Positions 44,313 through 53,356 of a DNA stretch of 64,000 nt are shown piece by piece. How positions within the stretch are numbered: the stretch's first letter is position 1; each line of letters begins with the position of its first letter. Position numbers and translations under genes: made by a program. Below the pieces are notes generated by a model. That model did no database searches, was not told the DNA's origin, and saw nothing but the letters and a program-made list of their open reading frames with translations. The stretch spans positions 1-64,000 of the forward strand of contig JAKFXL010000011.1 in assembly GCA_021731365.1 (NCBI GenBank), written 5' to 3'. This stretch comes from Gammaproteobacteria bacterium. Lineage in GTDB: Bacteria; Pseudomonadota; Gammaproteobacteria; Tenderiales; Tenderiaceae.

Positions 44313-44492
44313 GAGCTGTTGATCACCGACTCTGTCTGTCTGCCATGCCTGTCAGCACTATTGGCATTAATATACGGACGCCTGAATAACAATTTCATTT
44401 CACATCAATCAATTACGATGGCATCATGGGCGTCAGTATATTAAATAACGTCCGGGCGCTGGTGCCCGTCTATTACCTGTTAGGGGCCGTAT
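44313..44492. other. Region before the membrane cassette gene
   Basis: About 180 bases. CTGTTAGGGG at 44478 resembles an attC right core but lacks a convincing left partner. CGGGCGCTGGTGCCCG can form a small hairpin. No gene seen. Confidence 0.3.
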
Positions 44493-44912
44493 ATGACAAT
44501 GACCAGCTATGAAATCGCAGATTACGCATTTAAGAGCGACTCCGTTCTTTCCGATGACAATGAGAAACTCATCGGCTACCTATGGGGGCTACAAAATCAC
44601 ACCAATACGTCCCCCGGTACAGAACAAAGAGACGTCATTCGCGGCATCACGATCAATCACATTCTGTTACAGCGGCATATTGACCGCCTCGATAAACAAA
44701 ACACAAAAACCCAGCGGTTAGTCATCGCTCTCACAGTAGCAGCTCTATTAAGCGGAATACCGCAAATATGGCTTGCGTACAGGGCGGACAGAAGAGCTGA
44801 GACAGAACAAAAAACCATTGCAATCCAACAGCCAGCGCCAGCCCCACAATCGGTAGCCCCATCCCCGGCGTTACCCCCGTCTTCCGATCAACCCAAGAAG
44901 AAAACCCCTTGA
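44493..44912 (+). CDS. Single-pass membrane protein, cassette gene
   Basis: A 139-residue protein. Residues 1-70 are polar and helical. One transmembrane segment (RLVIALTVAALLSGIPQIWLAY) lies near 76-97, followed by a Pro- and Ala-rich tail (QPAPAPQSVAPSPALPPSS). No signal peptide or known domain. An attC site begins 12 bases after the stop, so it is a gene cassette. A role is unknown; small membrane proteins with polar N-termini occur as effectors in defence and toxin systems, but nothing here proves that. Confidence 0.65.
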   Translation: MTMTSYEIADYAFKSDSVLSDDNEKLIGYLWGLQNHTNTSPGTEQRDVIRGITINHILLQRHIDRLDKQNTKTQRLVIALTVAALLSGIPQIWLAYRADRRAETEQKTIAIQQPAPAPQSVAPSPALPPSSDQPKKKTP

Positions 44913-44923
44913 ACTTAACCGCA

Positions 44924-45012
44924 GCCCCTAACCCTGCATTCGAGCTGACGCGTCTGACGCCGCTATTCTTCTCTGGCTTTTTCATGCACACGGCTCAATT
45001 TGAACGTTGGGC
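44924..45012 (+). other. Integron attC site
   Basis: Left core CCCTAAC at 44926 and right core GTTGGGC at 45006. CATTCGAGCTGACG on the left pairs imperfectly with CGGCTCAATTTGAACG on the right, the usual attC arm with an unpaired base. It ends the upstream membrane cassette; the FRG gene begins 19 bases further. Confidence 0.7.
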
Positions 45013-45030
45013 TTCGCAAGGAACCATCTC

Positions 45031-45879
45031 GTGCCATTAAAAAAGTTAAATATTAGGGGATGCAAAGCAACTACGACACCTGATGGTCAAGTGATTTTCA
45101 AGGTGCGTGATACACATACTCTAATTCAAGCGGCAGGATATTTAAAACATGTAAGAGGAAGTAAAAACTCTGAGTTAGTGTGCTTTCGTGGTGAGTCAAA
45201 GTTGTATCCAACACTTCCTCCCACGGCGTTTCGTGGTATCTCCTCACATAGCGCTGTTTCAAGCGCGATTAACCGGATCAACAAAGCAATAATTCAGTTC
45301 GAGAGGCCGCTAAAGTCTACGGGTGTATATGCCCACGAAGCGCTGCTGCAGCATTACGGCCTCAAAACTACATGGGTGGATTTGGTTGATAATATATGGG
45401 TCGCTCTTTGGTTTGCCTGCCATAATGCTCTATCCGTCGGCCCGGCCGGTGAGCATCTGCACTTTGAACGCCGCGTTCCACGTACTGAACCAACTGGAAA
45501 AGCGTATGTGCTGTTAGTTGCTGTGGATGCCGTGGCACCAGACAATGCATGTCCTGGTTTTTACGCCGGGACAAATACAGAGTTAATAGACCTCCGTATA
45601 GCGGCGCCCTCAGTGTTTGTGCGTCCTCATGCACAGCACGGTCTTCTCATGAGAAAGAAAGGAAATACAGTTCAACGCCCCACGGATTACAGTAGCCAGA
45701 TCAGAGGCATCCTAGAGATAGAGCTCGCCGATGCATTAGAGTGGCTAGGAAACAGTAGCGCGCTAAGCGTGCACAGTCTTTTTCCGCCCCCAACTTATGA
45801 CAATGGCTATAGAAATTTACTATCCGTTGAATTCAAAGGGGCAAAAAATGTCGGATGTGTGTCGCATATCGGAGCATAG
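45031..45879 (+). CDS. FRG-domain protein, cassette gene
   Basis: A 282-residue protein with an FRG domain: LVCFRGESKLYPTLPPTAF near 55-75, and ALLQHYGLKTTWVDLVDNIWVALWFAC near 110-135, where His, Thr and Asp positions match the family. FRG domains occur in proteins of phage or plasmid-linked and probably toxic function; biochemical activity is not established. GTG at 45031 is preferred because AAGGA lies 8 bases upstream; the frame also opens at a TTG within the attC core. The gene follows an attC directly. It stops just before a partial REP. Confidence 0.75.
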   Translation: MPLKKLNIRGCKATTTPDGQVIFKVRDTHTLIQAAGYLKHVRGSKNSELVCFRGESKLYPTLPPTAFRGISSHSAVSSAINRINKAIIQFERPLKSTGVYAHEALLQHYGLKTTWVDLVDNIWVALWFACHNALSVGPAGEHLHFERRVPRTEPTGKAYVLLVAVDAVAPDNACPGFYAGTNTELIDLRIAAPSVFVRPHAQHGLLMRKKGNTVQRPTDYSSQIRGILEIELADALEWLGNSSALSVHSLFPPPTYDNGYRNLLSVEFKGAKNVGCVSHIGA

Positions 45880-45882
45880 CCC

Positions 45883-45985
45883 GTAGGTCCGTATATGGCC
45901 CCCTCTCGATTTGCAAACAAATTGGTGTAAAGGGATAAGGAAAATTGCATCCGTATATTCGGCTTATTGTCGAGAAGGTAGGCCC
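45883..45985. repeat. Partial REP and decayed sequence
   Basis: GTAGGTCCG at 45883 begins a REP but breaks off into unrelated sequence (TATATGGCC). The next 90 bases up to the RAYT element hold nothing recognisable. Confidence 0.45.
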
Positions 45986-46234
45986 GTAGGTCCGATTAGC
46001 ACGGCGTAATCGGACGCATGTGAAATGGCCACCACCTGATTAAAGAAATGGCAAACAGAACATGCGTAACTATTGCCGGGCCTTTATTTTCGGTGGCGCA
46101 TGTTCGGGATTGGCTCTACTCCACCATTACGTCAAGCTGGGCATTTACTCTCTGAATTGGCGTGGTGATCCCAGGGTGAGTCTTGAGGGTGGTGATTGTC
46201 ATGCGTCCGATTGCGCTGCGCTATTCGGACCTAC
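45986..46234. mobile_element. Internally deleted RAYT transposase element, copy 2
   Basis: 249 bases bounded by GTAGGTCCGATTAGC at 45986 and its imperfect reverse complement ending CCTAC at 46234. The frame from 46062 reads MRNYCRAFIFGG, then LLHHYVKLGIYSLNWRGDPR and VSLEGGDCHASD, joining the N- and C-terminal ends of a RAYT transposase with the same junction as copy 1. The two copies differ by only a few substitutions. The right end is fused to an IS30 remnant. Confidence 0.75.
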
Positions 46235-46247
46235 GAACTTACGCGCT

Positions 46248-46453
46248 TTATAGGCCGTTTTACGACGATCATTTGTCAGTCGTTGTGTTTGCTGTGGCCT
46301 GTATCCCCTTGATTCTGCATTGCGTTTTAATTGTCGGCTAATGGTGGAAGGGCTTCGTTCCATCAGTACAGCAATATCCTGTTGTGAATGTCCGGCTTTC
46401 TTTAATGCATAAATTTGGTATCGTTCGTTTTCGGTCAGTTGGTTGTAGTTCAT
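46248..46453 (-). pseudogene. IS30-family transposase, N-terminal fragment
   Basis: From ATG at 46453 leftward: MNYNQLTENERYQIYALKKA and GHSQQDIAVLMERSPSTISR, the helix-turn-helix start of IS30-family transposases. The frame then runs into the REP end at 46234, so the catalytic DDE domain is missing. CCAATTGCACTTATTATC at 46508 upstream may be the remaining IS end. The fragment is inactive. Confidence 0.75.
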
Positions 46454-46560
46454 TGTGCTTTTCTCTTGGCGGAGGGAGGTGCTGACTCTACCAGCTGGCC
46501 TCTCTGTTACCAATTGCACTTATTATCCGAAACCGCCAATTTTAAAGAGGCAAGATAATC

Positions 46561-47178
46561 ATGAAATATTCAAAGGTATTTACCAGTCGCATTTCTGCTA
46601 TCTCGCTCTCATTCGCTGTTGGATGCGGGGCAATGCTGTTACCCGCACAACATGCCATGGCGGAAATTCCAATGGAGGCGAGCAGTGCCAAGCCCCAGGG
46701 CTGCCCACAGGTTGATCCCGATGCAAATCTTGAAGCGCTCGGTATTGTGTTAACACCGCCTCCTCAGCCTATCGCCAACTTTGTACCCGCCGTGCGAGTT
46801 GGCAAGCTCATGTATCTGGCGGGCAATGGTCCACGCTTGGCAAATGGATCATTCATCACAGGTAAGCTGGGTTCGAAACCAGACCAGCTTACCATCGATG
46901 AGGGCTACCAGGCGGCCCGGGTGACGATGATCAATCAATTGGCGGTGCTGAAGGCAGAACTCGGCGAGCTCAAGAAAGTAAAACGTATTGTGAAAGTTTT
47001 TGGGATGGTGAATTCAGATCCTGATTTCACGGATCATCCAAGAGTAATCAACGGTGCTTCGAATCTGCTCGTAGACGTATTTGGTGAGTGCGGCAAGCAT
47101 GCACGCTCAGCTGTGGGAATGGTTTCTCTGCCATTCAATATTGCTGTCGAAATTGATATGGTGGTTGAGCTTCGTTAG
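46561..47178 (+). CDS. Exported RidA/YjgF-family protein
   Basis: A 205-residue protein. An N-terminal signal peptide ends AQHAMA near residue 34, so it is probably periplasmic. The rest is a RidA-fold domain: VRVGKLMYLAGNGPR, RVTMINQLAVLKAELGELKKV, and the C-terminal HARSAVGMVSLPFNIAVEIDMV, which keeps the active-site Arg and Glu of enamine/imine deaminases. Typical RidA proteins are cytosolic and about 130 residues, so the signal peptide and N-terminal extension are unusual. Function of exported forms is unknown. Confidence 0.8.
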   Translation: MKYSKVFTSRISAISLSFAVGCGAMLLPAQHAMAEIPMEASSAKPQGCPQVDPDANLEALGIVLTPPPQPIANFVPAVRVGKLMYLAGNGPRLANGSFITGKLGSKPDQLTIDEGYQAARVTMINQLAVLKAELGELKKVKRIVKVFGMVNSDPDFTDHPRVINGASNLLVDVFGECGKHARSAVGMVSLPFNIAVEIDMVVELR

Positions 47179-47213
47179 TCTGATGGTTAAAAAGGTCAGC
47201 GCCCTCTAATGTT

Positions 47214-47280
47214 AATCTTAACAATCATCACCAATCCTTCGACGGGCTCAGGACGAATGGGGTTACTCAGAGGTGCATTA
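47214..47280. repeat. Right part of a MITE-like repeat, copy D
   Basis: TCACCAATCCTTCGACGGGC, then TCAGGACGAATGGGG and GTTACTCAGAGGTGCATTA, matching the right half of copies A and B with some changes. The left half is absent. Confidence 0.55.
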
Positions 47281-47432
47281 TCTGCTTGGCGACGGAGGTC
47301 CACACTGTGCTTTGTGGTTACGAAATCAACTTGTTAAAAGAGATGTTTTCAATGAATTTTATTTGTTGGTGCCATTCAGCCCCATGTTACAGAGACGTTA
47401 CTGCCTTCATAAAACGACCATGAAATAGAGTA

Positions 47433-47463
47433 TAAAAAAATGGCCCGCCATAATGACGGGCCA
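47433..47463 (-). terminator. Rho-independent terminator of the nucleotidase gene
   Basis: On the minus strand, TGGCCCG, a loop and CGGGCCA are followed by seven T. It lies just beyond the stop of the nucleotidase gene. Confidence 0.85.
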
Positions 47464-47493
47464 TTATCCTGCTTTAAGCTTTCTGTATGCTTT

Positions 47494-49878
47494 TTAGTTT
47501 TGATCGTACTGGTTAAATCTGTAGTTCACTTGGCCATAGGTGCTGTTGTATCCGGCCGTGCCTACTGCACGTGCTCCCCACACTGGCTCGACGGTTGGGA
47601 AACCAAGGCTTGGGCGCGTATCTGGTAATGCAGCTGTCATATCGATGCGTGGGAATGGAAGTTCCGCTGCCTCTATGTTGCCACCCAGGAACTGTTTGAT
47701 GTAAAGCGCGACAACTTCTACCGCGTCGACATTTTCGTAAGCGGCGTAGTCAGCCGCCAGCGTTGGCCAGCTTTGTACCAGGCGCAAATTTGCGAGTGTC
47801 TCGGGCGCTGTGCCTTTGATGCGCATGATTTTGCGAATTGAGTTTGGCGTTGTTGCTGAGTTGGGTGCCGGGGCGATATTGTTCACAACGGTGGGTGAGA
47901 CATCATAGTAGTACGAGGCGTAGCGATAGCGTTTGCCATTGTCGGCATTCGACAATACATAGCCGGTTGCATCATCGCTAATTGAGGTGCGTCCCAAGGC
48001 AAACTGGGAGACGCGTCCTTGCACATCGTTGATCTTATAGTTTATGCCCGTGACTGGATTGATTGTGTCGACACGCCCAATGACACCGTAGGGATCAAAC
48101 TTCATGGTTACACCGCTGAAGTTGAAGAACCAGCCCCCCGCCCATTGGGTGACATCCGGATTCATGCAGCTATCCGCTGCACTCTCTGCCTGGTTGTTCA
48201 GCGCGCCACCAGTAAGCTCGGTCACTGCAACTTGTGGCCCAATAGATAAAAAGTGGTATAGATCTTCGTAAGTGATTGCGCTGCCAGCTGGGTAGCTGTT
48301 AACAAAACGGAAGCCACGGATCGCAGCAATAAGATATTTGCCATCGGTTGACGGCGTGATGTTGCCGCTGGTATCAAGCCCTGTTTTCTCACTGGCCGGT
48401 AACAGTGCATTGGTGACCACACGGAATGCATCGGTGATCAGAGAGTGCGCGGCACCTTCGATGACCCCCGGCATTATGCCGTTGGCGGGATCCCACTGAT
48501 GTGAGAAGTTATTGCGTGACAACTCGACATCGGTATAACCAATCACTTGATTCAGCGGTGCGTATGGCTTGGTGCCATTGAACGGATTGGTGAAGGCGTT
48601 TGGATCAAAAGCGGCGCCTTTAAACGGTGCTGTCACCTCTTCAACTTTAGCGGCGATGATGGGATCTTCTGCCACTGCATCGGTTATATCGTGCTCTTTC
48701 CATTTCCAGGATTCGATGCTGTAGTTTGTATCGCCTGCCTTCTTTTTAAATTTGAATGCCAGCTCGCCGACTTGAGCACCATCTTCCCCCTCTTCAATAA
48801 TCAAGGTCTTGCCACCGTTCGGCGTAGTGATTTGTACTGGATAGTTGGTCTCCTCATGCATATCGGAAGAGAAGATGACGTCGATGCCGTTGTAGTGCTC
48901 GGCGTTGTACATGTTTTCTGCCAGTCCTGCCTCGGATAACATAATTACCATATCAACCCCTTTCTGATTACGGAGGATATCAACGTACTTGGGAATTTCC
49001 GGGACTGTATTGAAGCCGCCCGGATTTTCTGGGTCCTGATTGGCATGACCACCCACTGGCCATTGAATGGCTCTGTTATTTGCAGAGGCGACTTTGCCGT
49101 TGCAGTTGGTGAAGGTGACACCCTCTGTTACGTTACCGCCCACAATTTGTGGGCCACGGTTTGTTGTGCAGCCGAAGATGCCCACCTTTACACCATCTAT
49201 ATTCACAACACGATAAGGTTTGCCGTTGTAGGGGGCGACAACCAGTTCGCCAACAGCTGTGGCCGCGTTAGCGCTGTACGGTGCTGCGGGATCTGCGAAT
49301 CCCCCCGACGTATTGCCCGCCTCACCGTTGTAGTAGGCGTTCACCGCTGTTATGCCCCACGGTGCGATCGGCGCTACGTACTCATTTTCTGAAGTGGCTG
49401 GATTATCCGGCGTACCTAAAAAGAGTTCACGGAAGCGCCCCAAACCGTAGGTGTGCTCCCAATTACCAGGGGCAAATGCGTCGACGCCCATCAAGTTTAC
49501 GACATCAACCATCGCTTGCCCTTTGGTGAACAGGGTCTGGGCACCTCCCTGAATGGTATCGCCGGTATGTATGTAGAAAGAGTTCTGCGCGCGGTTGCGT
49601 ATTGTTTTTACCACGGTGGCAACACGTGCCAATCCGCCTTCTGATGGTTGGCCGTCGCGCACATTGGCGTGTGCATGGAAATCACCGTGAAAATCACCTG
49701 TGTGAATAAAGGTAATGTGACGAACATCGGTCGCGTTTATGATGTTCTCTTTTTTATTTACATTATTAGCACCGATTATTTTATCGTTGCTGGCATGGAC
49801 CGGTGCGACAACTAACACACTGGATGCAAGCGTGCCTAATATTGCAGACAACAATACTTTTTGTTTAAATTTCATCAT
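47494..49878 (-). CDS. Exported 5'-nucleotidase / cyclic phosphodiesterase-family enzyme (SoxB/UshA-like)
   Basis: A 794-residue exported metallophosphoesterase. A signal peptide with LLSAILGTLASSVLVVAPVHA is cleaved near residue 30. The metal site is seen in ITFIHTGDFHGDFHAHA, FYIHTGDTIQGGAQT and PGNWEHTYG; the GNHE motif of most members is GNWEH, as in the SoxB-like branch. VIFSSDMHEETNYP gives the later His. A 5'-nucleotidase C-terminal domain follows near 470-720. It is much longer than UshA or SoxB because of insertions. ATG at 49878 has AAGGGGCACTAC upstream. Substrate unknown; no sox genes are adjacent. Confidence 0.8.
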   Translation of the reverse strand: MMKFKQKVLLSAILGTLASSVLVVAPVHASNDKIIGANNVNKKENIINATDVRHITFIHTGDFHGDFHAHANVRDGQPSEGGLARVATVVKTIRNRAQNSFYIHTGDTIQGGAQTLFTKGQAMVDVVNLMGVDAFAPGNWEHTYGLGRFRELFLGTPDNPATSENEYVAPIAPWGITAVNAYYNGEAGNTSGGFADPAAPYSANAATAVGELVVAPYNGKPYRVVNIDGVKVGIFGCTTNRGPQIVGGNVTEGVTFTNCNGKVASANNRAIQWPVGGHANQDPENPGGFNTVPEIPKYVDILRNQKGVDMVIMLSEAGLAENMYNAEHYNGIDVIFSSDMHEETNYPVQITTPNGGKTLIIEEGEDGAQVGELAFKFKKKAGDTNYSIESWKWKEHDITDAVAEDPIIAAKVEEVTAPFKGAAFDPNAFTNPFNGTKPYAPLNQVIGYTDVELSRNNFSHQWDPANGIMPGVIEGAAHSLITDAFRVVTNALLPASEKTGLDTSGNITPSTDGKYLIAAIRGFRFVNSYPAGSAITYEDLYHFLSIGPQVAVTELTGGALNNQAESAADSCMNPDVTQWAGGWFFNFSGVTMKFDPYGVIGRVDTINPVTGINYKINDVQGRVSQFALGRTSISDDATGYVLSNADNGKRYRYASYYYDVSPTVVNNIAPAPNSATTPNSIRKIMRIKGTAPETLANLRLVQSWPTLAADYAAYENVDAVEVVALYIKQFLGGNIEAAELPFPRIDMTAALPDTRPSLGFPTVEPVWGARAVGTAGYNSTYGQVNYRFNQYDQN

Positions 49879-49911
49879 GTAGTGCCCCTTTTTATATTGA
49901 CGTAAAAACAA

Positions 49912-50439
49912 GATGCCATAAATTAAATAGGCATAATGGTTGCCCCGTTTACAACTTGGTTTGGTTTCATTGCATTGGTAAAGGCCGGGTAGCCATCAGC
50001 TAGAGTGATGTGCACCCCAATGGAGTGATCCCGCATGCACCATATCAAAGGAGTATGATTTCCGATAGAGATTATCCCAGGATAACCTCTGAATAAGCCC
50101 ATAGGTCCGGGGTTGGTAACATGTGAGGCAACAAACAGCTCACCCGATTGTCATTACAAGGTCAAACCAACGTCAATGGCCCGTGAAAACTCTACTACAT
50201 GGCCACAACACCTAAAAACTGGCGCATTATTATTATGCAGTGAAGGGTGAGGTGACTGGATCTCATCACGATCACAAAGACCTTTGACGAACCCATAAAG
50301 ATAAAAAAATCGATGGAGAAACATGTGCCCTACACAACTTGGAAACCAAAAAAATCGTGCTCCTTAGTCATTCGGGAAAATGATACATTGTTTTTTCTAC
50401 ACCATCGTTAGCCATATCACTCAACCAAAGAGGCTCCTC
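49912..50439. other. Intergenic region with repeat fragments
   Basis: About 530 bases. GATAACCTCTGAATAAGCC at 50091 matches the left end of the MITE family and runs into CATAGGTCCGGGG, a degenerate REP. The remaining sequence has only short frames without ribosome sites. No promoter stands out. Confidence 0.45.
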
Positions 50440-51000
50440 ATGAAAAAATCAGTTCTACTGCTCGCGTGTACGCTATCTTCCGTATTGTTATTCAACCTTG
50501 CCAATGCCAACCCCAACCCGCCATCCCCTTATTCAGGACAAGAGTCGCGAGAGATCAAGGCGCTCAGTTCCGAGGATGTTCAGGCCTATCTTTCCGGAAA
50601 AGGTTTGGGATTTGCGAAGGCCGCTGAACTGAATGGTTATCCGGGCCCATCTCATGTGTTGGTTTTGGCTACCGAACTGGGGCTGACCGCAGATCAAAAA
50701 CAACGCACCGAATTACTCTTCAAGGGCATGGAATCCAAGGCCATATCGCTGGGTCATCCGCTGGTCGAAGAGGAACGTAAACTAGACCGGATGTTCGCGG
50801 AAAAAACAGTTACAGCAGAGTCACTTAATCAGTCACTAAAACGCATTAGTGAATTGCACGGACAGGTGCGCCAGGCACACCTTGAAGTCCACTTAGCCCA
50901 AGCTGAAATACTGACCCCCACACAGCTATCCAAATATATGAAGCTTCGTGGATACTCTGACACTCATCAAGCCGGAAGCCATGCTGGCCATACACATTAA
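50440..51000 (+). CDS. Periplasmic Spy/CpxP-like protein
   Basis: A 186-residue protein. Signal peptide MKKSVLLLACTLSSVLLFNL is cleaved after ANA near residue 24. The mature part is helical, with the LTADQKQRTELLFKGM segment matching the LTxxQ motif of Spy/CpxP-type chaperone or metal-stress proteins, and a second TPTQLSKYMKL segment. The C-terminus is His-rich (HQAGSHAGHTH), suggesting metal binding. ATG at 50440, preceded by AGAGG, is preferred over an upstream in-frame ATG. Confidence 0.75.
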   Translation: MKKSVLLLACTLSSVLLFNLANANPNPPSPYSGQESREIKALSSEDVQAYLSGKGLGFAKAAELNGYPGPSHVLVLATELGLTADQKQRTELLFKGMESKAISLGHPLVEEERKLDRMFAEKTVTAESLNQSLKRISELHGQVRQAHLEVHLAQAEILTPTQLSKYMKLRGYSDTHQAGSHAGHTH

Positions 51001-51424
51001 ATTGGCTAATCTTACGTTCAAGAGGGACACCGCAAAGACGCGGTGCCCCTCATCGTTGCGAGTGCGTGGCCTAAACTGGCTGTAATAGCCAGCAACATAT
51101 TTCGTAATGCCATGCTTTTCTTTTTAAAAAGAGGCATAGCCAATCTTAGATGTCCACTCGGCTTTCAGATTTCTGACAACACGCACCATCGCACCATTGC
51201 GCCCAAAGCACTTCATGGGACCGCCCCAAAAACAATTCGATCATGCACCTTACATATATCAATATGTTTGGTGTGTAATCCGAAACTAAAGAGGATTTGT
51301 CTTGAAAGTCGGGGATGATTGGGCAAAGATGTAGGCGATCAATTTCTCGAGGGCTTGAGAATGGTTTCCTACAGACTCATTAGGCGTCACAGGTAGATCG
51401 AACCAAAACACCAAGGAGATTCAC
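51001..51424. other. Intergenic region before catalase
   Basis: GAGGGACACCGC and GCGGTGCCCCTC near 51021-51050 form a hairpin after the Spy-like gene, without a T-run. GCGCCCAAAGCACTTCATGG near 51208 resembles the interior of the MITE family. No gene seen; a good Shine-Dalgarno AAGGAG ends the stretch. Confidence 0.45.
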
Positions 51425-52879
51425 ATGAAGAAAGATGACCGCAAACCCACAACAACAGATGCTGGTATCCCCGTTGCCAGCGATGAACACTCACTCACCG
51501 TGGGGCCCGATGGCCCCATCCTGCTCCAGGACCATTACCTCATCGAGCAGATGGCCAATTTCAACCGGGAGAAGATCCCGGAGCGACAGCCCCACGCGAA
51601 GGGCTCCGGGGCCTTCGGGCACTTCGAGGTCACCAACGATGTCAGCCAATACACCAAGGCGGCGGTCTTCCAGCCAGGGACAAAGACGGATACGTTGATC
51701 CGATTCTCCACGGTGGCGGGTGAGCAGGGCAGCCCTGACACCTGGCGTGATCCACGTGGCTTCGCGCTGAAGTTTTTCACCAGCGAGGGCAACTACGACA
51801 TGGTGGGGAACAACACTCCGGTGTTCTTTATCCGTGATCCCATGAAGTTTCAGCACTTCATCCGTTCCCAGAAACGCCGTGCGGATAACGGCCTGCGCGA
51901 CCACGATATGCAGTGGGACTTCTGGAGCCTATCACCCGAGTCGGCCCACCAGGTCACGCTGTTAATGGGTGACCGAGGGATCCCGAAGACCTGGCGGCAC
52001 ATGAATGGCTACTCAAGCCACACTTACATGTGGGTCAATGCAAGCGGCGAGCGCTTCTGGGTGAAGTATCACTTCAAGACTGACCAGGGCATCGACTTCC
52101 TCACGCAGGAAGAGGCTGACAGGCTCGCCGGCTCTGACGGTGACTACCACCGGCGTGACCTGTTCGAGGCGATCAAGCGGGGTGATCATCCGAGCTGGAC
52201 ACTGAAAATGCAGATCATGCCCTTCGAGGAAGCCAAGACCTATCGCTTCAACCCCTTCGACCTGACCAAGGTGTGGCCGCACGCTGACTACCCGTTACAT
52301 GAGGTTGGCCGGCTGACGCTGGATCGCAACCCGACCGACTTCCACACCGAGATCGAGCAGGCGGCGTTCGAGCCGAACAATCTCGTGCCAGGGATCGGTG
52401 TCAGCCCGGACAAAATGTTACTCGGCCGCCTCTTCGCCTACGCCGATGCCCACCGTCACCGCCTGGGGGTCAACTACAAGCAGATTCCGGTTAACCGGCC
52501 TAAGTCAGAGGTGAACAGCTATAGCAAGGATGGGCCGATGCGGATTGATAACGTATCCGACCCTGTGTACGCACCAAATTCTAAGGGTGGCCCAAAGGCC
52601 GACAGTAGCCGTTATTCCGAGACAGCGATCTGGGAGGCCAACGGCGAGTTCACCCGTACCGCTTACACCTTACGTACAGACGATGATGACTACGGTCAGG
52701 CGGGCACGTTGGTACGCGAGGTTATGGACGATGAGCAGCGCAGTCGGCTGGTATCGAACGTCGTCGGGCACCTCAAGGGAGGGGTGTCCGAACCCGTACT
52801 ACAGCGTGCGCTTGAATACTGGTGCAATATCGACAAGGAAATAGGCAACCGTATCACCAAGGAGATGAAGGGGTGCTGA
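51425..52879 (+). CDS. Monofunctional heme catalase
   Basis: A 484-residue small-subunit (clade 3) catalase destroying hydrogen peroxide. The catalytic His lies in [13 protein letters not shown] near 57, the Asn in [13 protein letters not shown] near 128, and the heme-ligating Tyr in [17 protein letters not shown] near 340. Length and motif order are standard. AAGGAGATTCAC gives a strong ribosome site. An attC-like site follows about 95 bases after the stop, so it might have been carried as a cassette, though 1.5 kb is long for one. Confidence 0.93.
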   Translation: MKKDDRKPTTTDAGIPVASDEHSLTVGPDGPILLQDHYLIEQMANFNREKIPERQPHAKGSGAFGHFEVTNDVSQYTKAAVFQPGTKTDTLIRFSTVAGEQGSPDTWRDPRGFALKFFTSEGNYDMVGNNTPVFFIRDPMKFQHFIRSQKRRADNGLRDHDMQWDFWSLSPESAHQVTLLMGDRGIPKTWRHMNGYSSHTYMWVNASGERFWVKYHFKTDQGIDFLTQEEADRLAGSDGDYHRRDLFEAIKRGDHPSWTLKMQIMPFEEAKTYRFNPFDLTKVWPHADYPLHEVGRLTLDRNPTDFHTEIEQAAFEPNNLVPGIGVSPDKMLLGRLFAYADAHRHRLGVNYKQIPVNRPKSEVNSYSKDGPMRIDNVSDPVYAPNSKGGPKADSSRYSETAIWEANGEFTRTAYTLRTDDDDYGQAGTLVREVMDDEQRSRLVSNVVGHLKGGVSEPVLQRALEYWCNIDKEIGNRITKEMKGC

Positions 52880-52973
52880 GTTCGACCGCGTCGGGTACCG
52901 GCCGTACGAATTTAAAGTGCCAGGGTGTGGGACAGAACGTAGGCCTCTATTTGGCTTTATATAAGATACGACC

Positions 52974-53035
52974 CGCTTAACAAACAGCATCCAACGGAGA
53001 CGCTATACGTCACCGTTGGTGCTGCGTGTTAGGAA
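52974..53035 (+). other. Integron attC-like site
   Basis: Left core GCTTAAC at 52975, right core GTTAGGA at 53028. CAGCATCCAACGG pairs with CCGTTGGTGCTG with one bulged base, and the loop is short. The size of about 60 bases and the bulge are typical of short attC sites. The last base of the right core is unusual. Confidence 0.65.
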
Positions 53036-53060
53036 AAAATATGGGACTTCGTGTTCTCGG

Positions 53061-53079
53061 GGGGGTGCTTAGCACCCCC
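53061..53079. terminator. Strong hairpin after the attC-like site
   Basis: GGGGGTGC, loop TTA, GCACCCCC, followed by TTAACATTT. It could stop transcription. A 37-codon frame from ATG at 53041 spans it but is probably not a gene. Confidence 0.4.
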
Positions 53080-53356
53080 TTAACATTTATGTACTTCTGG
53101 GAATTCGGTGGCCTTTCCGACACGGACAATGGGCTTTGGCTGCCCCTCATATAAAGAGGAACAATGAAACCTCGCCTTCCGTACCTTGGCTTCATACCAG
53201 AAACCTCAAAGAGTCTTCGCACTGCTGGCTTGTGTCTCCAGGATTGTACGTTAGGCCGCCAGTTAACGGACAAGGGCACATCAGATTTAACATTTTCCAT
53301 ATCAAATATGAACACGTTGAATCACCTTTCAATGAGCATGAGGCAAAAGAAAGTTT

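Noticed and set aside
44470-44490. CTGTTAGGGG as an attC end
   Set aside because: Core consensus is off in the last base and no folded left arm is visible.
53041-53154. 37-codon frame after the attC-like site
   Set aside because: It runs through a strong GGGGGTGC/GCACCCCC hairpin and lacks a ribosome site.
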